A stretch of 64,000 nt of DNA. Origin: Erwinia tasmaniensis Et1/99. Lineage in GTDB: Bacteria; Pseudomonadota; Gammaproteobacteria; Enterobacterales; Enterobacteriaceae. Of this stretch, positions 31,660-41,498 are shown one piece after another. The translations under genes were made by a program, and so were the position numbers. Position 1 is the stretch's first letter. Each line of letters opens with the position of its first letter. The notes under the pieces were generated by a model, which was not told where the DNA came from, did not search any database, and was given only the letters and a program-made list of their open reading frames with translations. The stretch covers positions 62,001 to 126,000 of the forward strand of contig NC_010694.1 in the NCBI RefSeq assembly GCF_000026185.1, written 5' to 3'.

Positions 31660-32729
31660 GCTAATAATCTCCTGGCTGCGTTCAGTACGGTTTCCACTGG
31701 AATAGCATCAAGATAGCGTTGTTGGGTTTGGGTATCGACGCTGTCCGGGTCTGGCAGCGGCGCGAAATCACCCGCCCAAATTACCTCGCCGTTTACCTGC
31801 CATGGACTCCAGAACGTCAGTTTTGACGGGCCAAACAGCGCCAGGCAGGGCGTTTTTAGCGCGGCGGCCATATGCATCGGAACCGAATCTACGCCGATAA
31901 ACAGGTCGGCTCGGTCGATCAGCGCGGCCAGCTGGTTCAGCGTCAGCTGGCCCGCCAGTGAAATGATATTGTCGTCTGCCGGGAGCAGGGCGACGATGCT
32001 TTTGACCATATCCAGCTCTTTGGCAGCGGGACCGGAGGTGAGCACGATGGTATGCCCGTCGTTATGCAGGGCGCGTAACACGGCGGCGAATTTCTCTTCG
32101 CTCCAGCATTTAAAAAACCAGCGCGAGGTGGGCTGCACCACGATGTATTTCTCCGTGCCGTTCAGCCGCCGGCGCACGGCCGTGTCGTCCGCCGGCGAAT
32201 AGTGCATGCCCACCGTGCTGTCGATCGCGGCGAGCTCCAGCGGCTGTAGCAGCGAGAGATTCTGCTCGACGGTATGCATATGCTGATGCCGATCGGTGGC
32301 AACCAGGTGCGTATGGCAACGCTGCCAGAGCGCGCCCTGGCGTTTGGGGAAATTGAAGCCCAGCCGAACCGGAGCGGCGGTAAAGCGCGTGATGATTGCG
32401 CTTCGCCACTGGTCCGCCAGGTTAACGACCACATCGTAACGCTGCTTTCTCAGCGTTTTTAACAGCCGCCACTCCTGGCCTAGCTGAAAGCGCACGCCCT
32501 TTTTCTTCCATGTCCGATCGATGGCATAAATCTGGTGAATGTCCGGATGACAGGCGAGCATGGACCGGGTTTCTTCATACAGCAGCACATCGATTTTTGC
32601 TTCAGGCCAGGCCGCTTTCAACGAGCGGATCACCGGAGTGATCAGTAGCATATCGCCGTGGTGACGGAATTTGACAACCAGGATGCGTTCAGGCTGGTGG
32701 GGAGAAAGCGGCAGATCCGAATATTTCAT
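31656..32729 (-). CDS. waaQ: LPS heptosyltransferase III WaaQ
   Basis: WaaQ (357 aa, GT9) adds the branch heptose III to heptose II of the inner core from ADP-heptose. It shows the type's marks: ILVVKFRHHGDMLLITPVIRSL, VVVNLADQWRSAIITRF, VVQPTSRWFFKCWSEEKFA and FIGVDSVPMHMAAALKTPCLALFG. It heads the leftward waaQ-wabG-wabH operon. The 161-bp gap to the divergent deacetylase gene must hold both promoters. The short N-terminal extension before ERILVV is common in this protein. Confidence 0.92.
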   Translation of the reverse strand: MKYSDLPLSPHQPERILVVKFRHHGDMLLITPVIRSLKAAWPEAKIDVLLYEETRSMLACHPDIHQIYAIDRTWKKKGVRFQLGQEWRLLKTLRKQRYDVVVNLADQWRSAIITRFTAAPVRLGFNFPKRQGALWQRCHTHLVATDRHQHMHTVEQNLSLLQPLELAAIDSTVGMHYSPADDTAVRRRLNGTEKYIVVQPTSRWFFKCWSEEKFAAVLRALHNDGHTIVLTSGPAAKELDMVKSIVALLPADDNIISLAGQLTLNQLAALIDRADLFIGVDSVPMHMAAALKTPCLALFGPSKLTFWSPWQVNGEVIWAGDFAPLPDPDSVDTQTQQRYLDAIPVETVLNAARRLLA

Positions 32730-32890
32730 GCTATATCGCTGTTCAGTAAACCAGCCTCTGATTCTAAAGCAGTCGTGTTAGCGTGGCTAGCGCCGCATCG
32801 GCAGCCTCAACGGATGGCAGAATAATTTTGCGCAATCGACGTTCGCTACGTAACATAACCCGCATCTTAAGGCATATTGCAGGACGGAAA

Positions 32891-33847
32891 ATGGGTAAGC
32901 CCGCGTTTATCATCACCATCGATACCGAAGGCGATAACCTTTGGCAAAATCACGATCGGATCATGACGGAAAATACCCGTTTTTTGCCACGTTTCCAGCA
33001 GCTGTGTGAGAAATATGCCTTTAAGCCCACCTGGCTGACCAACTACGAGATGGCCGTTGACCCGGCGTATGTTGAGTTCGCCAGGGATGTTATCGCCCGT
33101 GACGGCGGTGAGATAGGCATGCATCTGCATGCCTGGAACAGTCCACCGCTGTTTGACCTCACGGGCGATGACTGGCGGCACAAACCTTATCTTATTGAAT
33201 ACCCAGAAGATAATGTCAGGGAAAAGGTCATTTACATGACTCGCCTGCTGGAAGACACCCTACAGGTAAAGATGCGCAGTCACCGCGCCGGGCGTTGGGC
33301 GTTTAATGCCTTTTATGCCCAGCTGCTGATCGAACAGGGTTATCAGGTGGATTGCTCCGTTACTCCGCGCGTCAACTGGCAGTTTTCCCCGGGCGATCCC
33401 CGGGGCAACGGCGGCACGAATTATCAGCATTTTCCCGATCGCGCCTACTTTATTGATGCCCAGGATATTTCGAAGGCGGGCAACTCTGCGCTGCTCGAAG
33501 TGCCGATGAGCATTCTATATAAGCATTCACCGTTAATGAATCAGGTTAAATCGGTCTACGACCGCCTGCGAGGTAAACAGCGTAGCCCTTCAGTGCACTG
33601 GTTACGCCCGATGGGGGGTAATGCCGCGCAGATGATCCGGGTTGCGGAGAAGTCGCTGGCAGACGGCAGCGACTACGTCGAATTTATGCTGCACTCCTCA
33701 GAGTTTATGCCCGGCGGCAGCCCGACCTTTAAAACCAAAGACGATATTGAAGTGCTGTATCAGGATCTGGAGCAGCTATTTGACTGGCTGCACGTGCGAA
33801 CGACAGGTATGACATTGTCAGAATATTATCAGCAGAAAGTGAACTAA
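32891..33847 (+). CDS. wabN: WabN-like LPS core deacetylase
   Basis: A polysaccharide deacetylase (NodB-like fold) of about 318 residues that resembles Klebsiella WabN. The metal motif is FIITIDTEGDNLWQNHD and the second motif is GGEIGMHLHAWNSPPLF. HRAGRWAFN and LHSSEFMPGGSPTF complete the active site. In Klebsiella WabN removes the acetyl group from the GlcNAc placed by WabH, allowing further core extension. The ORF opens at 32783, but the ATG at 32891 has AGGACGG at good spacing and starts directly at the fold. It is followed one base later by a GT9 gene, a two-gene operon. Confidence 0.85.
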   Translation: MGKPAFIITIDTEGDNLWQNHDRIMTENTRFLPRFQQLCEKYAFKPTWLTNYEMAVDPAYVEFARDVIARDGGEIGMHLHAWNSPPLFDLTGDDWRHKPYLIEYPEDNVREKVIYMTRLLEDTLQVKMRSHRAGRWAFNAFYAQLLIEQGYQVDCSVTPRVNWQFSPGDPRGNGGTNYQHFPDRAYFIDAQDISKAGNSALLEVPMSILYKHSPLMNQVKSVYDRLRGKQRSPSVHWLRPMGGNAAQMIRVAEKSLADGSDYVEFMLHSSEFMPGGSPTFKTKDDIEVLYQDLEQLFDWLHVRTTGMTLSEYYQQKVN

Positions 33848-33848
33848 C

Positions 33849-34952
33849 ATGTCGAAGAAATGGAAGATTAATCTCACCAATTGGTTTCTGAAAAAATATA
33901 CCGCCAAGCATGGACGTCTGGAAAACAAGGAGAACTTCGACGCCGCTCTCCAGTTCGATAATATTGTGATCTATTCAACCACCGCGCTTGGCGACTTTAT
34001 GTTCAACACGCCGGCGATACGTGCAATACGCGCGAGGTATCCTGATGCACACATCACGCTGGTGGTGCACGAAAAAAACCGTGAGCTGGTTGAAGGGGGA
34101 ACAGAGTATAACCGTATCGTTTACTGGAACAGTAAAATAAAAACCCTTTCACCCTTGCTGAACGCTTTGCGTGAACATCAGCCGGACTTAGCGGTTATTC
34201 TGCATTCACACCTGCCATACGATGTGATCAGCGCGGTGATGGCCGGGGCGAAATACGTGATAAGGGATAACTACAGTTCAGGTATTAGCGGGCTTGAACA
34301 ATGGCTGACTAACTACATTTTCCATTACTACGGTCATTTCATCCGCCGTAAACTTGAGCTCATTTCCATTCTGGGATGCCGTAGCGACGACCCAACCATG
34401 TTTATCCCCGCCCCTTATCAGGCGGGCATCCGAGATCCTCAAAAAACAACGATAGGTTTCCAGCTGGGCGCTTCTACGGGATCCCGCTGTTGGCCGGTCT
34501 CACACTACGTCAAACTCGCGGAGCAGCTGGTTGCACGGCATGATGATGTCCAGATAGTGCTGATTGGCGGCGGCGGCGATGAAAATAAAGCCCGGCAGTT
34601 TATGGCACAGGTTGATGAAAAAACCCGTGCCCGCGTTGACGATCGCATTGGTAAAACGGGCTTGCAGCAGCTCATCACGCTTATTGACGGTTTTGATGTC
34701 TTGGTAACCGGGGATACGGGGCCGTTACATCTTGCGGTGGCTTTGAAAGTCAAAACCATTAGCCTGTTTGTTACCGCCGATCCGCGTACCACCGGGCCGA
34801 TCCAGGATAATGAGCGTCATTGTATTATTCATGCCTCCCGCAGTGGTTTTACCATGCCGCTGGAAGCAGAAAGCCCCGTAGGGGTTATTCAGCCTCACCG
34901 CGTTTACAGCGAGGCCGTCAGGCTGTTAAGGCTCGAACCCCACATATCCTGA
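33849..34952 (+). CDS. GT9 heptosyltransferase-like glycosyltransferase, partner of the deacetylase gene
   Basis: A 367-residue GT9 protein with a basic N-terminal extension of about 35 residues before the Rossmann half (IVIYSTTALGDFMFNTPAIR). The donor half shows TIGFQLGASTGSRCWPVSHY and VTGDTGPLHLAVALKVKTISL. The one-base spacing from the deacetylase gene suggests coupled translation and consecutive steps: it may add a sugar, possibly heptose, to the deacetylated GlcN. That substrate is inference. Its 3' end is 12 bp from the convergent GT2 gene. Confidence 0.82.
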   Translation: MSKKWKINLTNWFLKKYTAKHGRLENKENFDAALQFDNIVIYSTTALGDFMFNTPAIRAIRARYPDAHITLVVHEKNRELVEGGTEYNRIVYWNSKIKTLSPLLNALREHQPDLAVILHSHLPYDVISAVMAGAKYVIRDNYSSGISGLEQWLTNYIFHYYGHFIRRKLELISILGCRSDDPTMFIPAPYQAGIRDPQKTTIGFQLGASTGSRCWPVSHYVKLAEQLVARHDDVQIVLIGGGGDENKARQFMAQVDEKTRARVDDRIGKTGLQQLITLIDGFDVLVTGDTGPLHLAVALKVKTISLFVTADPRTTGPIQDNERHCIIHASRSGFTMPLEAESPVGVIQPHRVYSEAVRLLRLEPHIS

Positions 34953-34964
34953 CGGCGTGAAGCA

Positions 34965-35945
34965 CTATTTTTTGCCTGTCAGGCGGATTTTGGAAAATAA
35001 CATATCCACCTGGGGGTGGCGCATTTGCCAGACCTTTTTGGCCGGCACCGAGGTGCCAGCGCAAAGGCGCGCCGCCCGCTGCAAGGAGGCAATGGTGCGT
35101 TTATTATAATGGTAGTAGCCATATACGGCCTTAGTGAGGCTTTTCACTTCACCAAAACAGTTGACGATCATCCTGGCCGCAAGGTTTTTTAATGCGCTGT
35201 TTTCCGTTTTATTTTCCGCGAAGCGCACCATTTTTCCGATCGCAAAAAGCATATCTTCAATATCTTCAGGTTTCACATTTCGCGTAATGCCCAGAGAGTT
35301 ATCGCGATAGAAATAGAGCGTATGATCGAGATGAGCGATCCTTTCACTCTTAAAGTAAATAAACGGCGTGAAGATGACATCCTCGTAGCGCCGCCCCGGT
35401 TCAAAACGCTCATTATTCAACAGTTCGCGCCTATATACCCGGTTCCAGAGGTGCCACATTGACCGGGTAAAAAGAGGTTCAAGACAGGCCACGCCATTGT
35501 TTTTAAAGTCATACTCGTGGACGCGAACCTGTTCATCTTTATGAACTTCAGGCAGATCGCGAGTAAAGCGCTGATAATCAAAATCAAGAAGGTCATACTG
35601 GCCGGAGAGTAAAACGGGCTTGAGTATTTCAACATAGTGGGGGCTTAACACATCGTCCCCGTCGAGAAAGGTGATATAACGGCCGCTGGCCTGCTGTAAA
35701 CCGACATTGCGTGTACTGGCAATACCGGAATTCTGTTGTGAAATAAAGTGCACCCGCGCTTCAGGATGGCGGGCGACACACCGTGACGCCAGGTGGGCAG
35801 AGTTATCTGACGAGCCATCATTTATAAGGATGACTTCAATATCCTTGTCGATTTGAGCGAAAAGAGATTCAAGGCAGGGTGTTATAAATGCCTCATTATT
35901 GAAAAAAGGCACAATGATGCTGAGCAGTGGAACAGGGGCTAGCAT
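34965..35945 (-). CDS. GT2 glycosyltransferase of the LPS core locus
   Basis: A 326-residue GT-A glycosyltransferase: LLSIIVPFFNNEAFITPCLE, VILINDGSSDNSA, and FLDGDDVLSPHYVEIL (DxD). The C-terminal part has CLEPLFTRSMWHLWNRVYRR and a basic tail. Similar GT2 proteins occur in exopolysaccharide and LPS loci. As the last gene of the hldD-waaF-waaC-GT4-waaL run (overlapping waaL by seven bases) it most likely adds an outer-core sugar. Donor unknown. Composition is less GC-rich than the conserved heptosyltransferases. Confidence 0.82.
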   Translation of the reverse strand: MLAPVPLLSIIVPFFNNEAFITPCLESLFAQIDKDIEVILINDGSSDNSAHLASRCVARHPEARVHFISQQNSGIASTRNVGLQQASGRYITFLDGDDVLSPHYVEILKPVLLSGQYDLLDFDYQRFTRDLPEVHKDEQVRVHEYDFKNNGVACLEPLFTRSMWHLWNRVYRRELLNNERFEPGRRYEDVIFTPFIYFKSERIAHLDHTLYFYRDNSLGITRNVKPEDIEDMLFAIGKMVRFAENKTENSALKNLAARMIVNCFGEVKSLTKAVYGYYHYNKRTIASLQRAARLCAGTSVPAKKVWQMRHPQVDMLFSKIRLTGKK

Positions 35946-37183
35946 GCTGACTGCTCCGTCGCGCTATGGGGTTTTTTCGCGCTAAGAATGCTGGCAATAA
36001 TGGCTAATAAGAATACTGCCGTTGCCTCCGTACTGAAGAAAATAACGTCACTTAATCCATAGATAACCAGCGCCGAGGTCACTCCGAACAGCATGGAATT
36101 ACGCGATTGTCTGAATGAAAGTAGTATCAGGCTGCCATAAAATGATAATAGCAGCGTCACCCCCCAGGCACCTTTTAATGACCAGGTTTCGAGGACTTCA
36201 TTGTGCATATGCACGGTCAGGTAACGTCGGGCGTTATACAGCTGGGGGTCATCTTTAATGACCTCCATTGCTTCATTGGCGCGTTGCTCAACAGACTGAC
36301 CAAGTGGCGCTTTATTACCGGTGCGTATGGCGACAATCTGCATCCACACGCGTGAGAATACGGAGTTTTCTGACCGGGTATCATTGATTGCCGCGACGTT
36401 TCTCTCAAAGTCATCGATCCTGCTCTTAATCATATCTTTAAAGAGCAAGCCTGTTGAGGCAAGAAGAACGGGAACTAATAGAATAATGGCGACTTTATGG
36501 CGTATGGGAATAATATTCTTTGTCACAATCACGGTGAGCACAATAAGCGCCGGGTAAGCGATCATCGCAGCTCGAGTGCCGGTGAGAATAATGGTTGAAT
36601 AGCTGAGGATAAATGCGGCGATATAGAAAATCAGGCGGTAGCGCACTTTAAGCAGCATAATCGACTGCATCATCACCAGGCTAATGGCAGTAAGCAGATA
36701 AGCAACTATCGTTGTGCGGTCAAAATTTAATTCTATTCTTGCCTGAAGCAGCCACAGCCCCTGATAGAGCGCGTAGGCGTTGACCAGCAGCCCAACGGCT
36801 ATACTCACGACGAGCGTGATCTTTTGAATGGCAATACGCTCGTTCAGCGCGACCAGGCTAATCACCGACATGGCGATAACCAGCCGCGCGGTTGACATAT
36901 AGGAGCGATAAACATCGATATAAGGCCCCGGCTGTTTAAAAGCCACCAGCCAAAATATGGTTCCTAGACCAAACGCAAGAAATAACAACGAGACAATAAA
37001 ATTTAATTTGTCCTGTGTGTAATATCTTATGTTTAAAACGATCGCGATAAATGAAATATAACTTGCAACGTAAAACAAATCCTTACCGAATTTCAGACCA
37101 AAAGGAACGGTAGCAAAGGCAATCGCACAGCATGTATAAATCAAATAGCTAAAGACGGGATGCGGACTTCTTTTTGTCAACAT
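35939..37183 (-). CDS. waaL: O-antigen ligase WaaL
   Basis: A polytopic inner-membrane protein of about 414 residues with some ten or more hydrophobic segments and one large periplasmic loop. WaaL transfers undecaprenyl-linked O-antigen to the lipid A core in the periplasm. The large loop holds the signature HMHNEVLETWSLKG, containing the His needed for catalysis, and an Arg-rich stretch upstream (LTGTRAAMIAYP). The ORF opens at 37258, but the ATG at 37183 lies just after the preceding gene and begins the first helix. WaaL sequences vary greatly, so the call rests on topology, signature and position. Confidence 0.88.
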   Translation of the reverse strand: MLTKRSPHPVFSYLIYTCCAIAFATVPFGLKFGKDLFYVASYISFIAIVLNIRYYTQDKLNFIVSLLFLAFGLGTIFWLVAFKQPGPYIDVYRSYMSTARLVIAMSVISLVALNERIAIQKITLVVSIAVGLLVNAYALYQGLWLLQARIELNFDRTTIVAYLLTAISLVMMQSIMLLKVRYRLIFYIAAFILSYSTIILTGTRAAMIAYPALIVLTVIVTKNIIPIRHKVAIILLVPVLLASTGLLFKDMIKSRIDDFERNVAAINDTRSENSVFSRVWMQIVAIRTGNKAPLGQSVEQRANEAMEVIKDDPQLYNARRYLTVHMHNEVLETWSLKGAWGVTLLLSFYGSLILLSFRQSRNSMLFGVTSALVIYGLSDVIFFSTEATAVFLLAIIASILSAKKPHSATEQSAC

Positions 37184-37196
37184 AGTAACGGCGATC

Positions 37197-38369
37197 CTAA
37201 AATGACTGTTCGGTAAAAAGGTTGAGTGTTTTATCAAACTCTTTCTTAAACATATCAAAGTCTAATGATTGTATAGAGTAATTGCGCGCATTACGGCTTA
37301 GACGGCAGTACGTCTCCTCCACCATCAATTTCTCTACCGCATCAGCGCATTCAATATGGGATAGCAGTTTCGGTGAAACCAGAGTGTCATTCACCGGATC
37401 GTAGACGTCATAGGGAAAATCGACGTGAAATCCTGAAAGTTTGTGGTGTTCTGTTACCGTCACTTTTGGCGAGATCCCTAGCCCGCAGACGCCATCGGTT
37501 ACCGCTTCTGGCTGACCATCGACAAGCGGAAAAATAACCGGAACGCCGTAGTAGAGTGCCTCCATGCAAGACAGGCCAAAAGGCTCCGTAACCGGGGTGC
37601 TCAGGTAGATATCAGTGCGGTTAAAGAAATCTGATACGTTATGCTGAAAACCGCTAAACGTGACGCGATCGCTCAACTGCAGCTTCTGCACCAGCGTTTC
37701 AAAGGCCTCCTGGTCCGGGCCTTTTCCGGCAATCTCCATGACAACGTTGTGACCTCGTTGAATTAATTCATGCAGGGTCAGTAGCGACACGCTGATCCCT
37801 TTCAGGCTGACTAAACGCGATGCCGTGCCAAGTCTCAGGGGAACGTGCGGTGACTTTGGCTGATGGTTTATGCCGTCTGGGGTTTTAATCCGGTTGAGCA
37901 CCACAGGGTTAGGGCAGGGCAGATTGAAACGCAATTCCATGACTCTTTTTGAGGCATACGACGCTGAAATTACGCCGTCCAGCATGGCGAAAAAACGGCG
38001 TGTTTTTGCGTTGTCGGCATAGCGCCACGAACAGCCGTGATCGTAATAAAGGAGCTTGCCACGTTTAGGTTTGGCCGCCAGCCCTGGGATCAGATCCCAG
38101 ACGATGATGACATCCGCTGTGGCTCTGGATATTTTCCATTGCAGCAGAAACTTGCGTAAAAACTGCGGACAGCGTAACGGTAACTGATTGAATAATCGGG
38201 TAGCAAAAGTCACCTTTTGGTGCGGCATCTGGCGCTTAATTTCTTCACCGATATCGTTGCTGACACAGATTACCGCATTACTGTCGTCCGTGGTTTCATT
38301 GACGTATTGCAGAAACAGGCGCTCGACGCCGCCCATTTTTGCCAAATTGATAATATGGAGTTTTTTCAT
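37197..38369 (-). CDS. GT4 glycosyltransferase of the LPS core locus
   Basis: A 390-residue GT-B enzyme: KKLHIINLAKMGGVERLFLQ at the N-terminus, a donor-site half with PLRLGTASRLVSLKGISVSL, and the EX7E region EPFGLSCMEALYYGVPVIFP. It overlaps the waaC stop by four bases and is followed by waaL, so it probably adds an outer-core sugar close to the ligase acceptor. I do not recognise a precise orthologue; Klebsiella wabK/wabM-type enzymes hold similar places. It is AT-richer than waaC and waaF, in keeping with a variable outer-core segment. Confidence 0.82.
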   Translation of the reverse strand: MKKLHIINLAKMGGVERLFLQYVNETTDDSNAVICVSNDIGEEIKRQMPHQKVTFATRLFNQLPLRCPQFLRKFLLQWKISRATADVIIVWDLIPGLAAKPKRGKLLYYDHGCSWRYADNAKTRRFFAMLDGVISASYASKRVMELRFNLPCPNPVVLNRIKTPDGINHQPKSPHVPLRLGTASRLVSLKGISVSLLTLHELIQRGHNVVMEIAGKGPDQEAFETLVQKLQLSDRVTFSGFQHNVSDFFNRTDIYLSTPVTEPFGLSCMEALYYGVPVIFPLVDGQPEAVTDGVCGLGISPKVTVTEHHKLSGFHVDFPYDVYDPVNDTLVSPKLLSHIECADAVEKLMVEETYCRLSRNARNYSIQSLDFDMFKKEFDKTLNLFTEQSF

Positions 38370-39331
38370 GCGATAACCTGTTGCAGCGCTGCCTGAACTG
38401 TCTCAGCGGTGAGTGTCGCCATATTTTTATCCGGTGAGATCAGCGCCTGTTGATTCTGGCCATAGCCGCCAATTAGCCCCGGATCGGTTGGGCCGTACAG
38501 GGTAATGTTAGGGCGGTCGAGTGCGGCGGCAAGGTGGCTCAGGCCGGTATCTACCGACACCACGGCGCGTGCACCGGCTAACGTACCAGCCACCTGCTCC
38601 AGCGTCAGTTTTGGCAGAACCTCAACAAAGTCAAAGCCTTCTGCCAGCCGCAGCGCACGCTGATATTCATGCCCGGCCCCCCACGGCAGTTTGATTTGCA
38701 GACCCGCAGGCTGCATTAAAGCGATTAACTCGCGCCAGTGGCTTTCCGGCCAGTGCTTGTTATCGCGAGTAGTGGCATGCAAAAACACCAGATACGGGTT
38801 GGCTGAATCGGGCAACGCCTGCGTAAAATGCTGGGCGATGGCATAGTCACCCATTGTGGCAGGCAGCGGATAGTTCAGGCTTTTGGCAAAAAGCTCGCGG
38901 GTACGCTGAACCGCATGCTGCTGTTTGCCAATTTCATGGCGTTTGTCATACCACCAGCTGGCAAAAGGTTCCCGTGCGCTACGGCTATCGGCACCATGTT
39001 TGATGCCTTTTGCCAGGCGGGTGACCAGCGCCGCGCTCTTAATCAGGCCCTGGGCGTCGATGACCGCGTCATATTCGCGCGCCTGTAGCTCACGCTTAAA
39101 ATTCACACGTTCTTCGCGCACCCGGCTGCCAAACCAGTGTTTGCGCCAGCGGCGTATCGCCACCGGCAGCACGCGGTCTACCGCAGGATGCCAGGAAGGG
39201 ATCTGGGCAAAGCCCTCCTCCACCACCCAGTCAAAACGGATGTCGGGGATCGCCCGCATTGCATCGGTGAGCGCAGGCAGTGAGTGAAGTACGTCCCCCA
39301 TGGAGGAGGTTTTGATCATCAGAACCCGCAT
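38366..39331 (-). CDS. waaC: LPS heptosyltransferase I WaaC
   Basis: WaaC (321 aa, GT9) adds the first L-glycero-D-manno-heptose to Kdo. It has MRVLMIKTSSMGDVLHSLPAL (Asp13 essential in the family), FDWVVEEGFAQIPSWHP, FLHATTRDNKHWPESHW and VSVDTGLSHLAAALDRPNITLYG. It begins at the base after the waaF stop and overlaps the next GT4 gene by four bases. The order hldD-waaF-waaC is conserved in enterobacteria. Confidence 0.97.
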   Translation of the reverse strand: MRVLMIKTSSMGDVLHSLPALTDAMRAIPDIRFDWVVEEGFAQIPSWHPAVDRVLPVAIRRWRKHWFGSRVREERVNFKRELQAREYDAVIDAQGLIKSAALVTRLAKGIKHGADSRSAREPFASWWYDKRHEIGKQQHAVQRTRELFAKSLNYPLPATMGDYAIAQHFTQALPDSANPYLVFLHATTRDNKHWPESHWRELIALMQPAGLQIKLPWGAGHEYQRALRLAEGFDFVEVLPKLTLEQVAGTLAGARAVVSVDTGLSHLAAALDRPNITLYGPTDPGLIGGYGQNQQALISPDKNMATLTAETVQAALQQVIA

Positions 39332-40378
39332 TTAAACTCCTGAGGTAGGGGGGAGCATGCCCAATTCGGCCATGACCCGTTCTGGCGTGATATCAATCAG
39401 GCTCTGGTGATAGCCCTCATCAGCATCCCCTTTGCGCAGTTTGTGGTAGCCGGTAATCAGACGGATGACGCGTGCTTTCTCAGACAGTGGCGGGGTGAAG
39501 TCAGGGCTGCTCGGCCCATAGAGTGCAATCAGAGGGCGATCCAGCGCGGCCGCAATGTGCATCAGCCCGGAATCATTGCTGACGATAGCGTGGCAGCAGG
39601 CAAGGAGGATCACGGCCTGTTCAAGCTGTGTTTCACCGGCGAGATTGCGGCAGTGTGGATACGCGTCTTCCGACAGGCTCGCGAGGATCTGCTGGCCGGT
39701 ATCATGGTCTTTGGCAGAACCGAACAACAGGACTTGATAACCCTGTGCAATCAGTCGCTGCGCCAGCGTAGCATAGTGATAATGCGGCCACCGTTTGGCT
39801 GGGCCAAATTCTGCACCTGGGCAGAAACCGATGATTGGACGCTGATTATCCAGCTTAAAGGTGCTAAGGGTGGTCTGTTTTTCCGCATCCAGAACGGTAA
39901 GCCCAGGGCGCAGCAGCGGCTGCGGCAGATCGCTCGCGCTACGGATATTGGCTTTGTCATAGCCCAACGCCACATAGCGCTGCACCATCAGTGGAAAGGC
40001 GGTTTTATCCAGTACGCGCAGGTCATTCAACAGGCCGTAGCGCATCTCGCCGCGCCAGCCGGTACGGCGTGGAACGGCGGCAAAAAAGGGCACCAGAGCA
40101 GACTTAAATGAGCCAGGCAATACGATGGCACGGTCGTAACCTTTTGACCGTAGCGCTTTGCCGAGGCGATGACGTTCAGCGATCTGGAGCGCACCATGGC
40201 CCAGCGGCATCGGCAACGCCTCGTTGACTTCCGGCATGCGTGACAGCAGTGGACGGCACCACGCGGGTGCCATCACATCAATAACCGCTTCAGGATTTTC
40301 GGCTTTGAGGGTGCGATAGAGACTCTGTGACATCATCATATCGCCGACCCAGGAAGGGCCGATAACCAGAATTTTCAT
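39332..40378 (-). CDS. waaF: LPS heptosyltransferase II WaaF
   Basis: WaaF (348 aa, GT9) adds heptose II to heptose I. The N-terminus MKILVIGPSWVGDMMMSQSL, the middle IIGFCPGAEFGPAKRWPHYHY and the donor-site SNDSGLMHIAAALDRPLIALYG are typical. It starts 14 bp after hldD ends and abuts waaC. Length equals that of E. coli WaaF. Confidence 0.97.
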   Translation of the reverse strand: MKILVIGPSWVGDMMMSQSLYRTLKAENPEAVIDVMAPAWCRPLLSRMPEVNEALPMPLGHGALQIAERHRLGKALRSKGYDRAIVLPGSFKSALVPFFAAVPRRTGWRGEMRYGLLNDLRVLDKTAFPLMVQRYVALGYDKANIRSASDLPQPLLRPGLTVLDAEKQTTLSTFKLDNQRPIIGFCPGAEFGPAKRWPHYHYATLAQRLIAQGYQVLLFGSAKDHDTGQQILASLSEDAYPHCRNLAGETQLEQAVILLACCHAIVSNDSGLMHIAAALDRPLIALYGPSSPDFTPPLSEKARVIRLITGYHKLRKGDADEGYHQSLIDITPERVMAELGMLPPTSGV

Positions 40379-40392
40379 CTGCGAACCGCCTC

Positions 40393-41325
40393 TTACGCGT
40401 TACGGTTGAGCCACGCCATATAGTCCGCGACACCTTCCGCAACGGTCTTGAAGGGTTTATCGTAGCCTGCCGCACGCAGTTTGGTCAGGTCGGCCAGGGT
40501 AAATTCCTGATAGCGGCCTTTTAGTTTGTCCGGGAAAGGGATGTACTCAATGTCACCGCTCTGATGATACTTCAGCGCGGCATCGGCAACTTCCTGGAAG
40601 GATTCGGCGCGGCCCGTGCCGCAGTTGAAGATACCGGATACGGCATTTTCCCAGAACCACAGATTCACCGAGGCAACGTCTTCCACATAGATGAAGTCGC
40701 GTTTAAAGCCGTCGCTGCCTGCGAAAAGCTTAGGGTTTTCGCCATTCTTCAGTTGGGTATTGAGATGGAACGCCACGCTCGCCATGCTGCCCTTGTGCCC
40801 TTCACGAGGCCCGTAGACATTGAAATAGCGGAAGCCACAAACCTGCGACTGTGCTTCCGGCAGAATGTCACGCACGTAGTGGTCAAACAGCATTTTGGAG
40901 TAACCATAGACGTTCAGCGGCTGCTCGTACTGGCGCTCTTCGATAAAGTCGGCATTACGGCCACCGTAGGTAGCCGCAGAGGAGGCGTACAGGAAGGGAA
41001 CCTGATGTTCCAGACACCAGTGCAGCAGCTCTTTTGAATACTGATAGTTATTATCCATCATGTATTTGCCATCCCACTCGGTGGTGGAAGAGCACGCACC
41101 CTCATGGAAAACGGCTTCAACGTTGCCGAAGTCTTCATCTGCCAGGATCGCAATCAGAAAGTCTTCTTTATCCATGTAGTCGGCAATATTGAGATCCGCA
41201 AGGTTAGCGAACTTAGTGCCATCTTTAAGGTTGTCGACCACCAGAATATCGGTGTGACCCCTGTCGTTGAGCGCTTTAATAATGTTACTGCCAATTAATC
41301 CAGCACCGCCGGTAACGATAATCAT
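40393..41325 (-). CDS. hldD: ADP-L-glycero-D-manno-heptose 6-epimerase
   Basis: HldD (310 aa) is the short-chain dehydrogenase-type epimerase that makes the ADP-L,D-heptose used by WaaC, WaaF and WaaQ. It shows the NAD(P)-binding [18 protein letters not shown], catalytic YxxxK in [12 protein letters not shown] and the substrate region [16 protein letters not shown]. It is the promoter-proximal gene of the six-gene leftward LPS operon. The E. coli neighbours tdh-kbl are absent between it and yibQ. Confidence 0.98.
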   Translation of the reverse strand: MIIVTGGAGLIGSNIIKALNDRGHTDILVVDNLKDGTKFANLADLNIADYMDKEDFLIAILADEDFGNVEAVFHEGACSSTTEWDGKYMMDNNYQYSKELLHWCLEHQVPFLYASSAATYGGRNADFIEERQYEQPLNVYGYSKMLFDHYVRDILPEAQSQVCGFRYFNVYGPREGHKGSMASVAFHLNTQLKNGENPKLFAGSDGFKRDFIYVEDVASVNLWFWENAVSGIFNCGTGRAESFQEVADAALKYHQSGDIEYIPFPDKLKGRYQEFTLADLTKLRAAGYDKPFKTVAEGVADYMAWLNRNA

Positions 41326-41381
41326 GAGCTATAACCTTAAACTGGGGGTGAAACAGGACGCTCCACGCGCGAATGGTTCAC

Positions 41382-41390
41382 ATCATAACA
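41382..41390 (-). promoter_or_regulatory. Candidate extended -10 promoter for hldD operon
   Basis: Read leftward, TGTTATGAT lies 57 bases before the hldD ATG and fits an extended -10 (TGn-TATGAT). No clear -35 was found. It is the only good candidate in the 173-bp gap behind yibQ. Confidence 0.35.
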
Positions 41391-41498
41391 TTTCCACGCG
41401 CTGTCGACAGCCGTTGGAGCCTGTAACCTGCCTGCGCGTTGCGGCTGAAAACGGTTCTTCCTGGATGCCAGGCAACGCGTTGTTAGTGCAGGCTCGAT

